From NCBI GenBank assembly GCA_949316235.1, contig OX438752.1:2937001-3001000 (forward strand): a stretch of DNA of 64,000 nucleotides, given 5' to 3'. Positions within the stretch are counted from its first letter, which is position 1. Each line of letters begins with the position of its first letter. The notes beneath the pieces were generated by a model. It did no database searches, had not been told where the DNA came from, and saw nothing but the letters and a program-made list of their open reading frames with translations. Positions 46,179-59,000 of this stretch are shown here, one piece after another. The position numbers and the translations under genes were made by a program. Source of the DNA: Oegoconia quadripuncta. Its lineage: Eukaryota; Arthropoda; Insecta; Lepidoptera; Autostichidae.

Positions 46179-46597
46179 CATTTGGGGTTTTATGTTCAAT
46201 AGCGGGAGCTAGAGTGCAGCGTTTATATTAGTGAAAATTAAGGCCTAAATAACTTTACTAAATAGAAAATTTAGAAAAACCCCGAGAAAACAAAAATGAT
46301 TGCAGGTAAAATTTAGGTAAACCAAACTGTAAGGGCAAAGGGTTTTCGCCTTTATCCTACGGATCGCTAACTCGTGACCGCGACGCGAATACCGTGTCAC
46401 GAGCCGCCTTCTTGGTTGGGCAAATGTAGGAAATTAATAGTTTGTTAAAATGTAAAATATAATGTTTAATAAACTTGTAAATTCAAAATCATAATGTTGT
46501 ATAAATTAATGTTAAATGTTAATTAATTAAATAATGTTGTTCTTGCTCGAGACACAAACAAAACTATAGGTATTAACAGCCGCGAAATGTTGAAATG

Positions 46598-46722
46598 TTT
46601 TTTTTTTATATGAGCGGGCGGCAAACGAGCGTGCGTGTCACCTGATGGAAAGCCATCACCGCCGCCCATGGACACCCGCACCACCAAAAGGGTCACAGAT
46701 GCGTTGCCGGCCTTAGTTTCTG
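46598..46722 (-). repeat. Lepidopteran SINE tail ('gccgcccatggacac' type)
   Basis: Reverse orientation: poly(T), gagcgggcggcaaacgagcg, cacctgatggaaagccatca, ccgccgcccatggacaccc, gcgttgccggcc. Same family as 57558-57970. Confidence 0.75.
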
Positions 46723-47319
46723 TTATATGCTATCTTTAGTTATTATTACTTAACTATTTTTCAATAACTTGCTCGTAAAGTGGATCTAATTTCACCGGTT
46801 TTAGAGATATCAAGCAGCTCATAAAACACGCGTGTGTTATAAACGTAAATAGTGAAGATATATTCTGTAACCGCACTATTTGCTATGGAAAAGAACATAA
46901 GTCTCATACAGCCAAGTGATAACACCACGATAACACCTTCAGCACGGTGAATAAAACATCGCTGATATCCATGTGATATGGATAAAATATGCTTCAAACG
47001 TGTTTTTATTTTTTCAAATTTCGAACTCACTCGCCGCGCGGCGTATGATTGAAGCAAGTATATTGAAAAACGTCGTACGATATACGTGCGTATATTGGTT
47101 AAACACACTCGGTTCTATTACGCCCTCGCCTTCGGCTTTCTTTGACTGGGGCTGAAAATCCGCCTCGTGTGTTATTACCACCGTAACGCAATTATATCAT
47201 AATGTAGGTACTATTACTGTAATTAATTATTTTAATTATGTTACCAAATGAGACACATTTTCACCAATAGTTGAGCTACCTACGCATAAGAGCAAGACCA
47301 TATGTAATTATAAATAAAT

Positions 47320-47566
47320 AAAAATCATTGCACATACACACAGCGCCATCATAGGTCTAGTAAGCATCTAGGCTTGTGTTATGGATACCAGATGGTTGAA
47401 ATAGACAAATACATTTTTTTTGTAAATAAATACATACATAAATAAAAAACATCCATAACTCAGGAACATATGTCTGTATTCATCATAGAAATATATGCCC
47501 CTAGCGGGATTCGAAACCGCAACGTTTTGGTATAGTGGTCAGGGTTTCTAACGACTACACCAAACA
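47320..47566 (-). repeat. tRNA-derived SINE family 1, minus strand
   Basis: Reverse complement with gggattcgaaaccgcaacgt (box B) and gactacaccaaac (box A). Confidence 0.82.
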
Positions 47567-47657
47567 GTAGTTAATTAAGTCGTTAGTTAATAAACAGTAA
47601 TTAATGCAATGTTTTTTCTATGTGTGTACTATGTCGGTGAAATTATCAATAAATAAA

Positions 47658-47808
47658 AAAAGATAAATATCTTCGAAGAAGTCCCCAAACCGCATTGGGC
47701 CAGCGGGGTGGACTATGGCCCATCCTCCCTCATTATACAAGGGAAAGCCTATACTCCTTCAGTGGGATGTATACGGGCTGATGGTGATGATGATGGACAG
47801 GACATGGC
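47658..47808 (+). mobile_element. LINE (RTE-like) 3' end
   Basis: ccaaaccgcattgggccagc, gtggactatggcccatcctc and gggctgatggtgatgatgat form the 3' end of a LINE type widespread in insects, with its (GATGAT) tail. Confidence 0.65.
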
Positions 47809-48151
47809 CGATTTCCTTCACACATAGGCAAGAAACCACCCTTAATTAATCTTTAATATTAAAAAAACCGGACTTAAATCCGACCACGCAATACGAAGAT
47901 ACGTCACCACAAAGGCTGAACAAATACACACCGCCGGCAAATACATAACACCTATCGTTTTTCATCGGGAGTTAAAAACTAATAACATATTTTTAAACTG
48001 TATGACCGTGAAATTATTTTTAAAAAATATGCCCATCCAGGCTGTATGCGCACTACGAAATTTTGTATTTTTTACTGAAAAGCCGCAAAAACATATGACT
48101 TATTTTTATGCACGACAGGTTTGTACTTGACCTCAATCACACCTTTTTTGA

Positions 48152-48332
48152 TGAAATTGGAAATGATAGCCTTCAATTTCGTTTATTGATACGCGCACCT
48201 CTCAAGTGAGTACTGCTTGAGTGTGCACGTGCTTGTCAGGTCCCAAGTTAGGTTTATTAATCAACACGTTTACTTGAGACCAGTCACAAGACTGTTCTCA
48301 ATCTTGAGAATGGTTTATTAATACGGGCCTAA
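48152..48332 (+). mobile_element. MITE family A, 3' half, inside a short dispersed repeat
   Basis: cgtttattgatacgcgcacc ... ttattaatacgggcc matches the right half of 2370-2689. It directly follows a truncated 'cctcaatcacacc' repeat (48101-48147). Confidence 0.65.
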
Positions 48333-50095
48333 GCTAAGTTCGTTCAATTTCGCTGAAGTCGCCCACCTATGAGAGCTAAACGGAGCTAAACGGAGCTAAA
48401 CGAAGCTAAATGAAGTGGCTTCACTCCGGAAACTAAAGGCGATATTACACGGTTTATTTCTGCCACTCAATTTGGATGAAGCAAAAGTATAAAGATAAAA
48501 GTGAATCAATGTCAATGTTACCTTTGACTATCAACGTATATAACCTCAAATTAACTATGTAGTGATGTGATGGGTTTAGATGTCAGTCGACCCTCGACTT
48601 TCAGTGTAGCATTTAAGGTACGTTTCGGTTTACGTTGAGAAAAGAGCAATAACAACACGAGATAGTATGTTACACGCGGGGCCTGTATCTACTTGATATC
48701 GCCATATACTTGAGATCGCCAGTTCGCAATTGCATTATCGCATTGTTCGCGGTAAGAAGTGAAGTATGAAATGATCGGTCGGTATGATGACCGAAGTTAA
48801 TTCTCTCCTTTAGGAGACGGCAAAGGGATCTAGCCCATAACAGCCATGTCTTATTTCTCTTATTTCTTCAGTTTGTAAGTCAGTCTCAGTCAAAATAAGT
48901 AATTCGTCGTATACTTGGCGTATACAGAGTCTAGTCACGGTCAAGTCATTCTTCAGTAAAGTGGCAGAATGCTTTACAAAAGATTTTGGCGGCTTCTTGT
49001 GGGAACCCGAAAGCTCCGTTACGCACTTTAAATTACACTTCCCTTCACTTGTACACCATCACTAACGTTTGCTGCACAATATTCTGCCATTATTAAGCTT
49101 CAAAAGTTAGAATGCACAAATTATAAGAATTATAAAGAAAAATGCTACTTCACTCGCCGAGTTCCCGCCAAAAAACCCCGAAGTTAAACGAACGTCGCTT
49201 CGTTCCCAGTGTGACCTGCGCTTAAAATTAAAACTCTACTTTTTTTCGTTTCTTTTTCTCTAATTACAAATCCACAAAAAGGGCATTTTAGTTCTTTCAC
49301 ATTAATTTCTTTAGGCAACACTATAATTGAAAGTTCAGAAAACCCTCGAGAGACTGAATTATGTCATACAAAAATGTCCAACTGTATTAATAGCTAAATA
49401 TCACTGAAACGGCTTAACCGATTTCGAAAATATGACACCGTCTCCAAATCGGTTCGGCTGTTATGGCGCAGCAATACCACAAACAGACAGCTGAAGGTTA
49501 CAAAGGTTACAAACTTTGACAATATATCCAAACACACTTTATTGTACAAAATAAAATTTATTTTCATACAGCAAATGGAACATACATTCAGGAAATCCCT
49601 AGCGTAACATTTGACTATAAGTCAACCAATCAGCGCTCTTCAGCGCACGCTAAATATTTGTGGGTGACCTTGATCTCTCTAGCTAGATAAAGTAGGTACA
49701 TTACGCGCTCTCAATTGGTCCAGTGCTGGTTACAAATGATTGGGTTCCTTCGAGGTTAATAAAAATAACTAAAACGATCCTATTTGTGTGCTTAGAAGTC
49801 CAGAAAAAATACGATAACTCCAGTAAAAATACTTAATTTCTCTGCTGTAACTTCCTGCTTATTCTTAGCTCCTCATTTTTGGTAGCAGGATAGAGTACCC
49901 ATCAGTAATAAGGTAAACATGTTCTCCAATCTTTCTGTAGTTTGCATTAGGTATAGTATAGGTATTTAGTTAAAAAACCTACAATATTAATTTAAAGTTA
50001 CCACTGTGAACTTCATTGCGTTGTAGAAGATGCCAAGATCTTACTAAAATAATTTTCTAAAAAATTAATCAATGGCTACATTATCTTTTCTAAAA
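48333..50095. other. No gene seen; short direct repeats at 48370-48410
   Basis: Four tandem gagctaaacg-like units lie near 48371-48410. 48970-49080 shares ggcggcttcttgtgggaac and cttcccttcacttgtacac with 56530-56620 (a dispersed repeat). The rest is AT-rich without coding signal. Confidence 0.5.
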
Positions 50096-50104
50096 ATAGA
50101 TTAT

Positions 50105-50338
50105 CCAAGAGATTAATTAGAGGTCCAAGACCTGTCGGCGCGTCTCATCGAGGCTTCTGGTGACCACAGAGCGGGCGGCTTCCTGGCTCAGAGAATAAGT
50201 CTCGCTATTCAGCGCGGGAACGCCGCTTGCCTGTTGGGCACTATGCCGCCTCGAGGAAATGCGCTAGATGGAATTTTTTACCTGTGAATGTTTGTGTAAA
50301 AAATATTAATAAAATGTTAATAAAGGATAAAAAAAAAA
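50105..50338 (+). pseudogene. Poly(A)-tailed retroposed fragment of unknown protein
   Basis: One frame reads EVQDLSARLIEASGDHRAGG FLAQRISLAIQRGNAACLLG TMPPRG, then a stop, a short UTR, AATAAAGG and a poly(A). It looks like the 3' end of a transposon-encoded or retroposed mRNA; the protein was not identified. Confidence 0.5.
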
Positions 50339-50385
50339 ATAGTACAAAATGAATTACCAAAATAGATTATTGAGTCGAGATATTT

Positions 50386-50651
50386 GACGACCTGTTTGGT
50401 GTAGTGGTTAGAAACTCTGACCACTATGCCAAATGGTCGCGGGTTCGGATCCCGCTAGGGGCATATGTTTGTGTGATGAATACGGACATGTGTACCCGAG
50501 TTATGGATGTTTTCATTTATAATAACTATTTATTTACAAAAAAATATATTTATGTAGTATATCAACCATCTGGTATCCACAACACAAGCCTATAGTTGCT
50601 TACTGTGGAACTAGATGGCGCTGTGTGTATGTCTAAGGATATTTATTTATT
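50386..50651 (+). repeat. tRNA-derived SINE family 1
   Basis: Near full length, good box A and nearly perfect box B (ggttcggatcc). Confidence 0.85.
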
Positions 50652-51244
50652 ATGTTTATAAAAAAAAATATTTACCCTCGGTGAAATTTTTCATAAATGT
50701 AAAGAAGTTATTTAATCGCGATTGTTTTGAAAATAAATACAAGAGTTCCAAGTATTTCACCATCCACCGACGCAATTAAATTCGCAGCGATAATTTTAAT
50801 TTTTAAATTTTTTATTACTAAATACTATATCTAAAGCAAGCTACCGATTTGTTAGAAAATATCTTTATTCTATCACTGACAGGTACTCAATCCATGAAAT
50901 AAAAAAAATCACGGCCTTTAAGATTACGGGAAATTAAAAATGTATCCTTGCTGGAATATAGGACCAATCGACACCACTGTTAAACAAATTCTTATTTTCC
51001 AATTATAATTAGATTATGTACACACTGGTTTACAAAAATAATTACTATACCAACTAATTAAAAGGTTTTTAACGTGAATAAATAGGTAAGTATTCTACGT
51101 AAAAGGTATTTGGGAATATATAATGCACTTACTCGTGCACATAGAAACTAGGTACAAATTCCCAACTGGCTAAAAATAATCTTAACCGACCAATAACAAC
51201 TAGTATTTGGTAACTTGTTATAAATCTAAGCTAAAGAAGGTTTA

Positions 51245-51509
51245 GGACCCGATTTCGAAAGACATATAAGCGAAAGTCGTTTGTGCGACGCCAGATGAAT
51301 GAAACGCCATTTAGCCGATGGGCCATTTAATCGAAAAGAAGAAATGCGAAAGCCATAAGATCGAATGTACAGACCCAGAACTGTACATTCGATCTTATGG
51401 CTTTCGCATATTTGTCTTTTCGATTAAATGGCGTTTCGTTCATATAGCACTTCGATTATCTGGCGTCGCACAAATGGCTTTCGCTTAAATGTCTTTCGAA
51501 ATCGGTTCC
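51245..51509. mobile_element. 265-bp palindromic MITE flanked by TA
   Basis: Arms of about 125 bp, starting ggacccgatttcgaaagaca and ending with its near-complement, meet around acccagaa. TA on both sides suggests a Tc1/mariner-type target site. Confidence 0.82.
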
Positions 51510-52231
51510 TAAACCCAAGCTAAAGTACAATCGCAAACATCATCGTTTTTTTTTTTAATTTTTATATTACATCGAAATGAAAAGAATTGCTAGAAGCTAG
51601 TAATCGTTTACATTCAAATACAAGACTAGATAAGTCATTCTAAACAAGCACCTATAAGTAAAGAGAGGGCAGACAGACTTCTAAAGTTTGAATTAGTTAT
51701 AATACAGTATTTGTTTGATAAAGTTTGTCGTATTTATTTATTTGTCACACAGATAACTAAGAGATGCGACAAGGCCAGTGGGCGGCCCATTGATCCAATG
51801 ACCGCTTCTGTGGCTGGGGGGCCTGGTGACCTGTGATTCTGGTTTATCCTTTACAGGCACCAGCCTCCCACAAATGAGCTTGTAATATATGTAGTTATTA
51901 AGATCAACTTTTTGTAACATTCTCATTTGTGGTGAGTGAAATAAAGATTTTTATTGTTATTATTATAATTCAAACAGTTGGTGGGATCTCAGTGGATGCG
52001 ACTAGCACAGGACCATGAGATTTGGCGTAATGGAAGAGACCTGTACCCATCAGTGAATCTGGGCTGAGATTAATTTATCTGAAAGCCTGATGAGTTGCAA
52101 AATTACTTCCTAAAATTCACGATATACAAGGAATAAGAACCAGCTATCCGTTTATGTTAGCCGACTTCATAAAGTTAGTAAATCGTTCAAAGGGCAATGT
52201 ATACGCTTTTATAATTAAGGTTCCAGTAGAC

Positions 52232-52497
52232 ATTCAAAATTTGGCTTTAAATAAATTTAAAGCAATCATAAAACAGAAATTATTAGCAAAAGGCTAAAAT
52301 CACTGACTATTTGAATGATAAGCAAGCATGGACATAGCTGTCTTATTGTTCATATAATTACGAAATCACAAATTGTAACCAATTATGCTGTTTAAAAGAG
52401 CAATGAATGATGAGCCGTAAATTTAAATGTAATATTAATAGTGACGTTTTCAAGTGATAATTTTATCCTATGAAATAAAATATTTTGATTTGATTGA
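52232..52497 (+). mobile_element. LINE 3' end with (TGATT) tail (copy 2)
   Basis: Matches the inverse of 33795-34112; ends tgaaataaaatattttgatttgatt. It is the insertion in the left arm of the inverted duplication. Confidence 0.7.
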
Positions 52498-52799
52498 TTT
52501 GTTGTTAAATCATTGACAGATAGTGCGGAGAGCCATAGCAGAATTTGACACAATATAAAATTTATTGAAGAAACCCTCCTTAAAATAAACAGAAAAAAAA
52601 AAAATCATTTAGAGCTAATACCAATATCCATGAATACACATCATTTGACACAGCAAAAATATATGTCAAGTATATTGACATATCCTGAATACGCTATCCT
52701 TGACTGGATAAGCGTTTGACGTAGTACCTAGTGAACAATAATTGTATGTCATGACGATTTCAAATGTTATTATTGTAACTGACGAAATAAAACTTTTCT

Positions 52800-52945
52800 G
52801 AATTATACCGTAATTTCACTTGATGGAAAGTGACGATGTGGCTGAAGATGAAGCTCGCGATCTCAGTAGATGCCTAGTTACCCTGCTCTTAAAGATACCA
52901 TGATTATGGGATTTTGGTAAGTCTGACGCCAGAAGGGAGTTCCCT
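52800..52945 (+). repeat. Dispersed repeat ('acctgatggaa' family), truncated
   Basis: acttgatggaaagtgacgat, ggctgaagatgaagctcgcg, agtctgacgccagaaggga; the last 50 bp recur as a direct repeat at 53165-53220. Confidence 0.6.
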
Positions 52946-53660
52946 ACGTTGGGGTCAGATATTATACATTTTATATTGTGTCAAAGTTTGTTATTATTCT
53001 CAACACTGTCAATGATTTAACAACAAATCAATATCGTGAATTTTAGCAGGTAATTTTGCAACCATCAGGCTTTCAGATAAATCAATCTCAGACCAGATCC
53101 ACTGCTGGGTATAGGTCTCTTCTATTACGCCAAACTCATGGTCCTATGCCAGTCGCATCCACTGATTATAGGATTTTGAAAAGTCTGACGCCAGAAGGGT
53201 GTTCCCTACGTTGGCTGATCACATTATGAATTATAAGTCCTCAAGACATCGCAGTTTGCAAAACATAAACGGATACCACTCGATAAAAATAACCGCAAAG
53301 ATGACTTCAAAAATTTTAAATATATTCAATTGCTTCCAAATATAGCTGAAATATTGCTTGACTGATTGTTTAAAACTTCGTTGTTCCCTTTTTACTCCTC
53401 ATTGGATTTCCTTTACAAATTAAATTTTTATCAGTTTTTCATTTTTGTTATCGTAGATTACTCAACAGTCACCACATAACGAGTACTACTTTCAATCTTA
53501 TCACAATATTTCTTCGTTCGATATTGAATGCTGATTTAGGTGCTGCCATCGTCTTAACTGGAGTATGGTACAGTCGCGGAGTGAAAAGATTCGCCAGTTT
53601 TCAAATACTTTAATTTGACACTTAGCAAGCATGCATTGCTACTTTTCTAAACTATTATTA

Positions 53661-53922
53661 CGACTGTTTGGTGTAGCGGTTAGAAACTCTGACCAATATA
53701 CCAAAACGTCGCGGGTTCGAATCCCGCTAGGGGCATATGTTTGTAAAATGAATACAGATATGTGTTCCCGAGTTATGGATGTTTTTCATTTATATATGTA
53801 TTTATTTACAAAAAAAATGTATTTGTGTAATTTATCAACCATCTGGTATCCATACCACAAGCTTCGATGCTTACTGTGGACCTAGATGGCGCTGTGTGTA
53901 TGTGCAAAGATATTTATTTATT
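53661..53922 (+). repeat. tRNA-derived SINE family 1
   Basis: Head gtttggtgtagcggttagaa with intact ggttcgaatcc; full 3' end. Confidence 0.83.
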
Positions 53923-54823
53923 ATGTTTGGATATATATATCTTTCTAAACTAAGTAACACACCCAAATGTTGCATAGAAAATTATGCTTAACTATTTCAC
54001 GACAGCGTTCATATTTAGCCGAACTAGTGTTCCTAGACTATGAATATTTGAGCCAAAACCTTTTTATTAGTTTGACCTGCCAGTGTTATCGAATGTCAAA
54101 TAAACAACTTTTGTACAAGCAAAAGTCCACTTTAAGATGACGAACCTTTCATTCCGCGACTGTACATGCTTAAAATGTACATATGAATGGAAAATAACTA
54201 AAAAATATTGAAATTCTTATATAATGTAAATTTGAGGGCTTAGAGATAAAGCTGTAGATAATTGTAAATTACGTGTACCTAAAACATGGTTATTGATGTC
54301 GGATATAGGTTGGTGGAATTTCAATAACTATAGTATTGATGCAAAAGATCAAAACATGCGATTAATATATGCACTTTGATGTAATAGATCAAGGACAGGA
54401 AACATATCGAGTAAAAATTCGACTGAAAGCGTAATTCGAACAATAAAAGAAGCTATTAAGAAGTCAATTGACTCTACAGTTTACAAAGACCGTGCTGCTC
54501 TTATAAGATCACGTGTTTGTCGCAATCATCATACAAAAAAGCATTAATCATTATCTAATTCGGGGAATTATAGACATCTAAGATAACTAAGTAAAATGAT
54601 AGAGGAGGGATAAATTGAAGAAGTGTATAGGAATATCAGGTATCTCGTATTTGGATTATAATTGTTCAGATTCATTAGAGTAAGTAAGGAAGACTAGAAG
54701 TGAAGGGAAATAGATGGAGAAGAAGGAAAATCTCATATTGGCAAGATTGCAAATAATCTACATTTGGAAGGTGTCGTAACTGCCGATATACCATCCTTGT
54801 CTGGGCGGTACACCGCGTTTCTG

Positions 54824-56002
54824 TCAAGAAAATCTCGAATTATCGCGCGATGTTAAAGACTTGGGCTTCGACGAATTAGTTTCAATTGTAGATGCTCCTT
54901 CTGGATTCCCTCTAGCTCCAGGTGCCGTACCTGTACTTCTGTTTGTATATGTCGAAGAGGTAACAGGAACTCTTCTGGATTGTACAATCTTCAACTTATT
55001 GAACCAGAGATCTCTAGTCTTTTTGTTCCCCAAAACAAAGAATATAAACAAGACAAACCCTTGGTAAGTCGCTGTTAATGTGAAGAGGTATGCTAAGACA
55101 ATGTTTTGAGCGAATAAACCAAATACCCATGGTAGCCCGAATAGGAAAACTAGAAGGCAGCTGACTGAGGCACATCGAAGAGCTTCGTTCTGATCACCGT
55201 GCCTCGTTATCCTTTTAGATGCAAACACAGAGCGGACTATTAAAGCGAATAGCGTCCAGTTTGCTACCAACATCACCGAAATGGGTGCGTAGACGGTCAG
55301 CCATAGGCCCAGACCGGAAGGATAGCAGAAAGCCCCAGTTGGAGTCTTGTCCTCAAATTGACCCGCGTAGGAGCGAGGGTCAACTGAAAGTAGAATTCCA
55401 ACCACAACACAGGGAACTCCCCAAGCAAAAGCCGATGCTTTCAAGAGCTTATGAGAGGCATCTCTTGCAAATACAATAACCAATCTCCTGTAAGATAAGA
55501 TAGCTGCAACTAACATCCAACAAAACGACGCGAGCACGGAATAGTGCAACGCAACCCCTAACAACATACACGGTATATTATAACGATCGAAATGTAAAAA
55601 CACTATGATTAAGAAACATAGTACTAAAATAAATATAGCTATACAGAGTTGAAGCCAAATTTTGTTACTGTAATCTCTGCGCCAGGATCTAAATAGCGCT
55701 GCTGTTATGCCGACCATGCAGAGACCAAAAATTGATAAACAGCAACCGATTATCGTTAATATTTCGAGGGCAGCTTCGTTGCGTTCAGAGAATACAGCCC
55801 TAGGGATTAGAACTTCGGCGAAGTGGGTGAGGTGGTCACATCTGCAGGTGTCCAGGACGCCTGCCCGTCTGCCTCTAATAAAGGTGCAACCCTCTTGAGA
55901 CCAATCGCCGGTGTCGTCTTGGCCGAAGTGCCAGTAGGCACAGGAGCGACTTCTATCGCGTTCAATGTCCTCGCTGATGGGAGTAAGGTGTATGTCGATG
56001 TA
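54824..56002 (-). CDS. Adhesion GPCR last exon: GPS motif, 7TM domain, C-tail
   Basis: The acceptor ttttccttttcacag precedes TACATCGAC at 56002; 1179 nt (392 codons plus TGA). It begins [20 protein letters not shown], then the GPS, then seven helices: [115 protein letters not shown] and [17 protein letters not shown]. The tail is Ser/Thr-rich. The whole signalling half of the receptor sits on one exon, with no intron between GPS and TM7. Confidence 0.92.
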   Translation of the reverse strand, partial: YIDIHLTPISEDIERDRSRSCAYWHFGQDDTGDWSQEGCTFIRGRRAGVLDTCRCDHLTHFAEVLIPRAVFSERNEAALEILTIIGCCLSIFGLCMVGITAALFRSWRRDYSNKIWLQLCIAIFILVLCFLIIVFLHFDRYNIPCMLLGVALHYSVLASFCWMLVAAILSYRRLVIVFARDASHKLLKASAFAWGVPCVVVGILLSVDPRSYAGQFEDKTPTGAFCYPSGLGLWLTVYAPISVMLVANWTLFALIVRSVFASKRITRHGDQNEALRCASVSCLLVFLFGLPWVFGLFAQNIVLAYLFTLTATYQGFVLFIFFVLGNKKTRDLWFNKLKIVQSRRVPVTSSTYTNRSTGTAPGARGNPEGASTIETNSSKPKSLTSRDNSRFS

Positions 56003-59000
56003 CTGTGAAAAGGAAAACTTAGTTGTAGATTATAAATTGCAGAGTTCATGTCTGAGAGTAGGCCTATTGACGCCTCAGTTCAGAACGCCTCCATCTTCGG
56101 CCTCATCTTCACTTAACATCAGGTGTGATTGAGGTCAAATGCTAACCCGTTGTGTGTAAAAAAATATATATATTATAAACAGATAAAATAGGATAAAATA
56201 GTGGACAACAACGTCTGGCTTTTCTAGGTCGACGAGGTATTTTCTTCATCTTTGTCCCTACTATTATTAGCGTATTCAGTTGACAATTCTGCCAGTGAGA
56301 AAATTATTCATATTGTCATTGTCCTTCAGTAGACTATCGAAAGAAAGAAGAAAGAAAGAAACTGTATATTCGCCACTTCGACACATATACAACAATTGTT
56401 AGGCAAATAAAATAACAAAACACTAAGATAAGTGTCGCAGCACCGAAAGGGAAAAAGACTCAGCTATATGCTGAGCTTATAAGAGCTCAGCGCTGGTTTA
56501 CTGTCGCACCCAGGCCTAGAGTGACAGCGATGAGCAGAAGATTTTAACGGCTTCTTGTGGAACACAAATGTTCCGTCATTCACTCATAGTTACACTCCCC
56601 TTCACTTGTACACAATCATTGGCAAGTTCAAGTTGCTACCTTTTGGTAGCTTGTGTGCCTTTTGGCTTTGCCCGAAAGTGGTCTACCATCCTGGTGAAGC
56701 AACGTAACAGTTAAAATTACCTCGCCATCATCGAAATGAAGCAAATCATCCACGTTGATACTCAACACCCTGCTGTTCACGTAATAGAGTCCCTCCTCGT
56801 TCCGGAAGGCTCGGTCAGTACGGAACACGACAAAACTTATCCTACGTGTAGAACTGGCCACGGATTCCGGCAACTGGACCACGGCTTCGTTCTCATCCGT
56901 CATCAGGTGAGTTGAGTTGATTTCCTCTGTAAGAGAATAGCGTCAAGTTTGGTTAAAACTAGGTCCTTACCTATGAAATTGGCGTTTTGTATGAAGAATT
57001 TCATTAAGACTGTTTTCTACACACAAACATTTTGAATTTAGCTAAACTTTGTCTGTATTTTCGGATGACATTAAGTTAAGTATAGGCAGCGTTAATTTTT
57101 CAAAGTAACCGATTTATAAAAGTTTCAGCAAATCTATGAAATGATTATGGGAAACACATGTGTTGGGGTTCCCGGGTACGCTTCCACCTTCGACCTCATC
57201 TTCACTTAACATCAGGTGTGATTGAGGTCAAGTACCAATCCGTTGTGCATAAAAAAAAACATGAAAAGAGCTCTGTTCAAATTTTTTTTATTATGTGATT
57301 TAGCCCAGAAATTAAAAAATATTTCATGTAAAACCTTGAAATCATACCTATTCCATTTTCCAAATAAAAAACAAATTTGGATATAGCTTTGAAAATCGCA
57401 GGAATTGATACATATGATTAACGAAGAAAAAAAACTCGAATTTCATAGGTAAAGACCCAATATTATATTTATGTTAGGTTTACCATGGTAAAAATTTCGT
57501 AGAATCATGATTCTACGCAATTTATTCTCAACATCAAAATTTATCGGTTTGTAGTGGTAGAGCCACGCTGTAAGCTATTAGCTTGCAGCATGAATGGGCC
57601 GGCTCGACCGGGGAAGTACCACCCTCTCGCAGAAGACCGACGTCTGAGTAGTGGCATTTTGCCACTGCGCTTCGTCCGGTGAGCGAGGGCGCCGCAGGCC
57701 CACCTTCCAGTCTCTCTCCAGAATGGTAGCGGTATTTAAAGAGTTAGTACCCCAGGAGGGTACCAGCACTATTAGTGCTGGAGAATCCCTCATCGCTCAG
57801 GCTGCCCTACTTATTCTGGGGTGGACACCTTCCTCAAAGGCCGGCAACGCATCTGTGACCCTTTTGGTGTTGCGGGTGTCCATGGGCGGCGGTGATTGCT
57901 TTCCATCAGGTGACCCGCATGCTCGTTTGCCGCCCTCTCATATAAAAAAAAAAAAAAAAAAAATACTACTCAGACACGAAACAAGTAACAGAGATACATA
58001 GATATTTACCTTTTGCTTGAACTCATGGAATACATACTTAGTAACTAAATGTAAGTAAGCAACAGGCGGCAAGAGGCAAATACCATTATTCAGCCGTAAT
58101 CCACTCAATGTACCGCACACACATGCACGTGCACGTTCACGCACACATATACACTCATACGTACACACACATACACTATTACAATGTACGCTGTATGCCC
58201 TCGCTATGGTAATTTGTTTGAAGGTGAGACGGCGACAGCTGAAAACCAACGCTGTGCAATGAACTCTAAGGACAATCTGCCAGCAAAATGCTGAATTACG
58301 GAGTCCATCTCCGATTGCCACAACTGATGTCTGCGACTACTACAAATTTAGAGTCGCAAATGTAATATAGCGGACCGAATATAAGGAATATTTCGTTCAC
58401 AAGCGTGGCCACATAGTATAGTCGACAGCAAGACGACCATAGCACTACCAGTATAAGCTGGCCTTGAGATGCTATCGGAGATTTTTTTATAAATGGCATC
58501 TATGCCCTTTTTCTTAAGACACACTTTTCAATAGTTTTGTAATAAAAAATAGGGCAAAAGGATAATGATGATGACTTGTTTCTTTTGTTGCGAACACATT
58601 TTGGATTTATGTTGTTTTTGAACAGAAATCTTAAATAATGAAATGAGGACGCCACTGGACTCGAACCACAATGTTGATGTTACAAATATACGCACCATTC
58701 AAAATATGAAATGAAGATTCGGTGAATATATCCTCATCCCTCGCAGCGATCCTGAGTCCTCTCACCGGGTGTTCAGGCTCAGCATCTGCCATTACCAATG
58801 CTATGTTCCCTCTGATCGTGGATGCTGCGCTTGAACCATTTAGGTTGACCCTGGATCCGAGCTCGTCAAGGAGATGGAGGAAGTTGCTTGGAAATTCTAG
58901 GGTATCATCGTTTAACTCTAGAATCTGGTCCACCTGAAAAGAAACACACACATAATTAATTTAGTGTAAGTAAATTTTTTTAAAGACATGAGTAAGCAGA

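Larger units (their letters stand above)
51970..53163. repeat. Inverted duplication with a LINE tail inserted in one arm
   Basis: 51970-52128 plus 52494-52563 is the inverse of 52961-53163. The right arm reads straight through aatcaatatcgtgaatttta; the left arm is split there by 52129-52493. Confidence 0.72.

Noticed and set aside
46761..47108. 115-codon minus-strand frame
   Set aside because: No recognisable domain, no coding composition, region near dispersed repeats.
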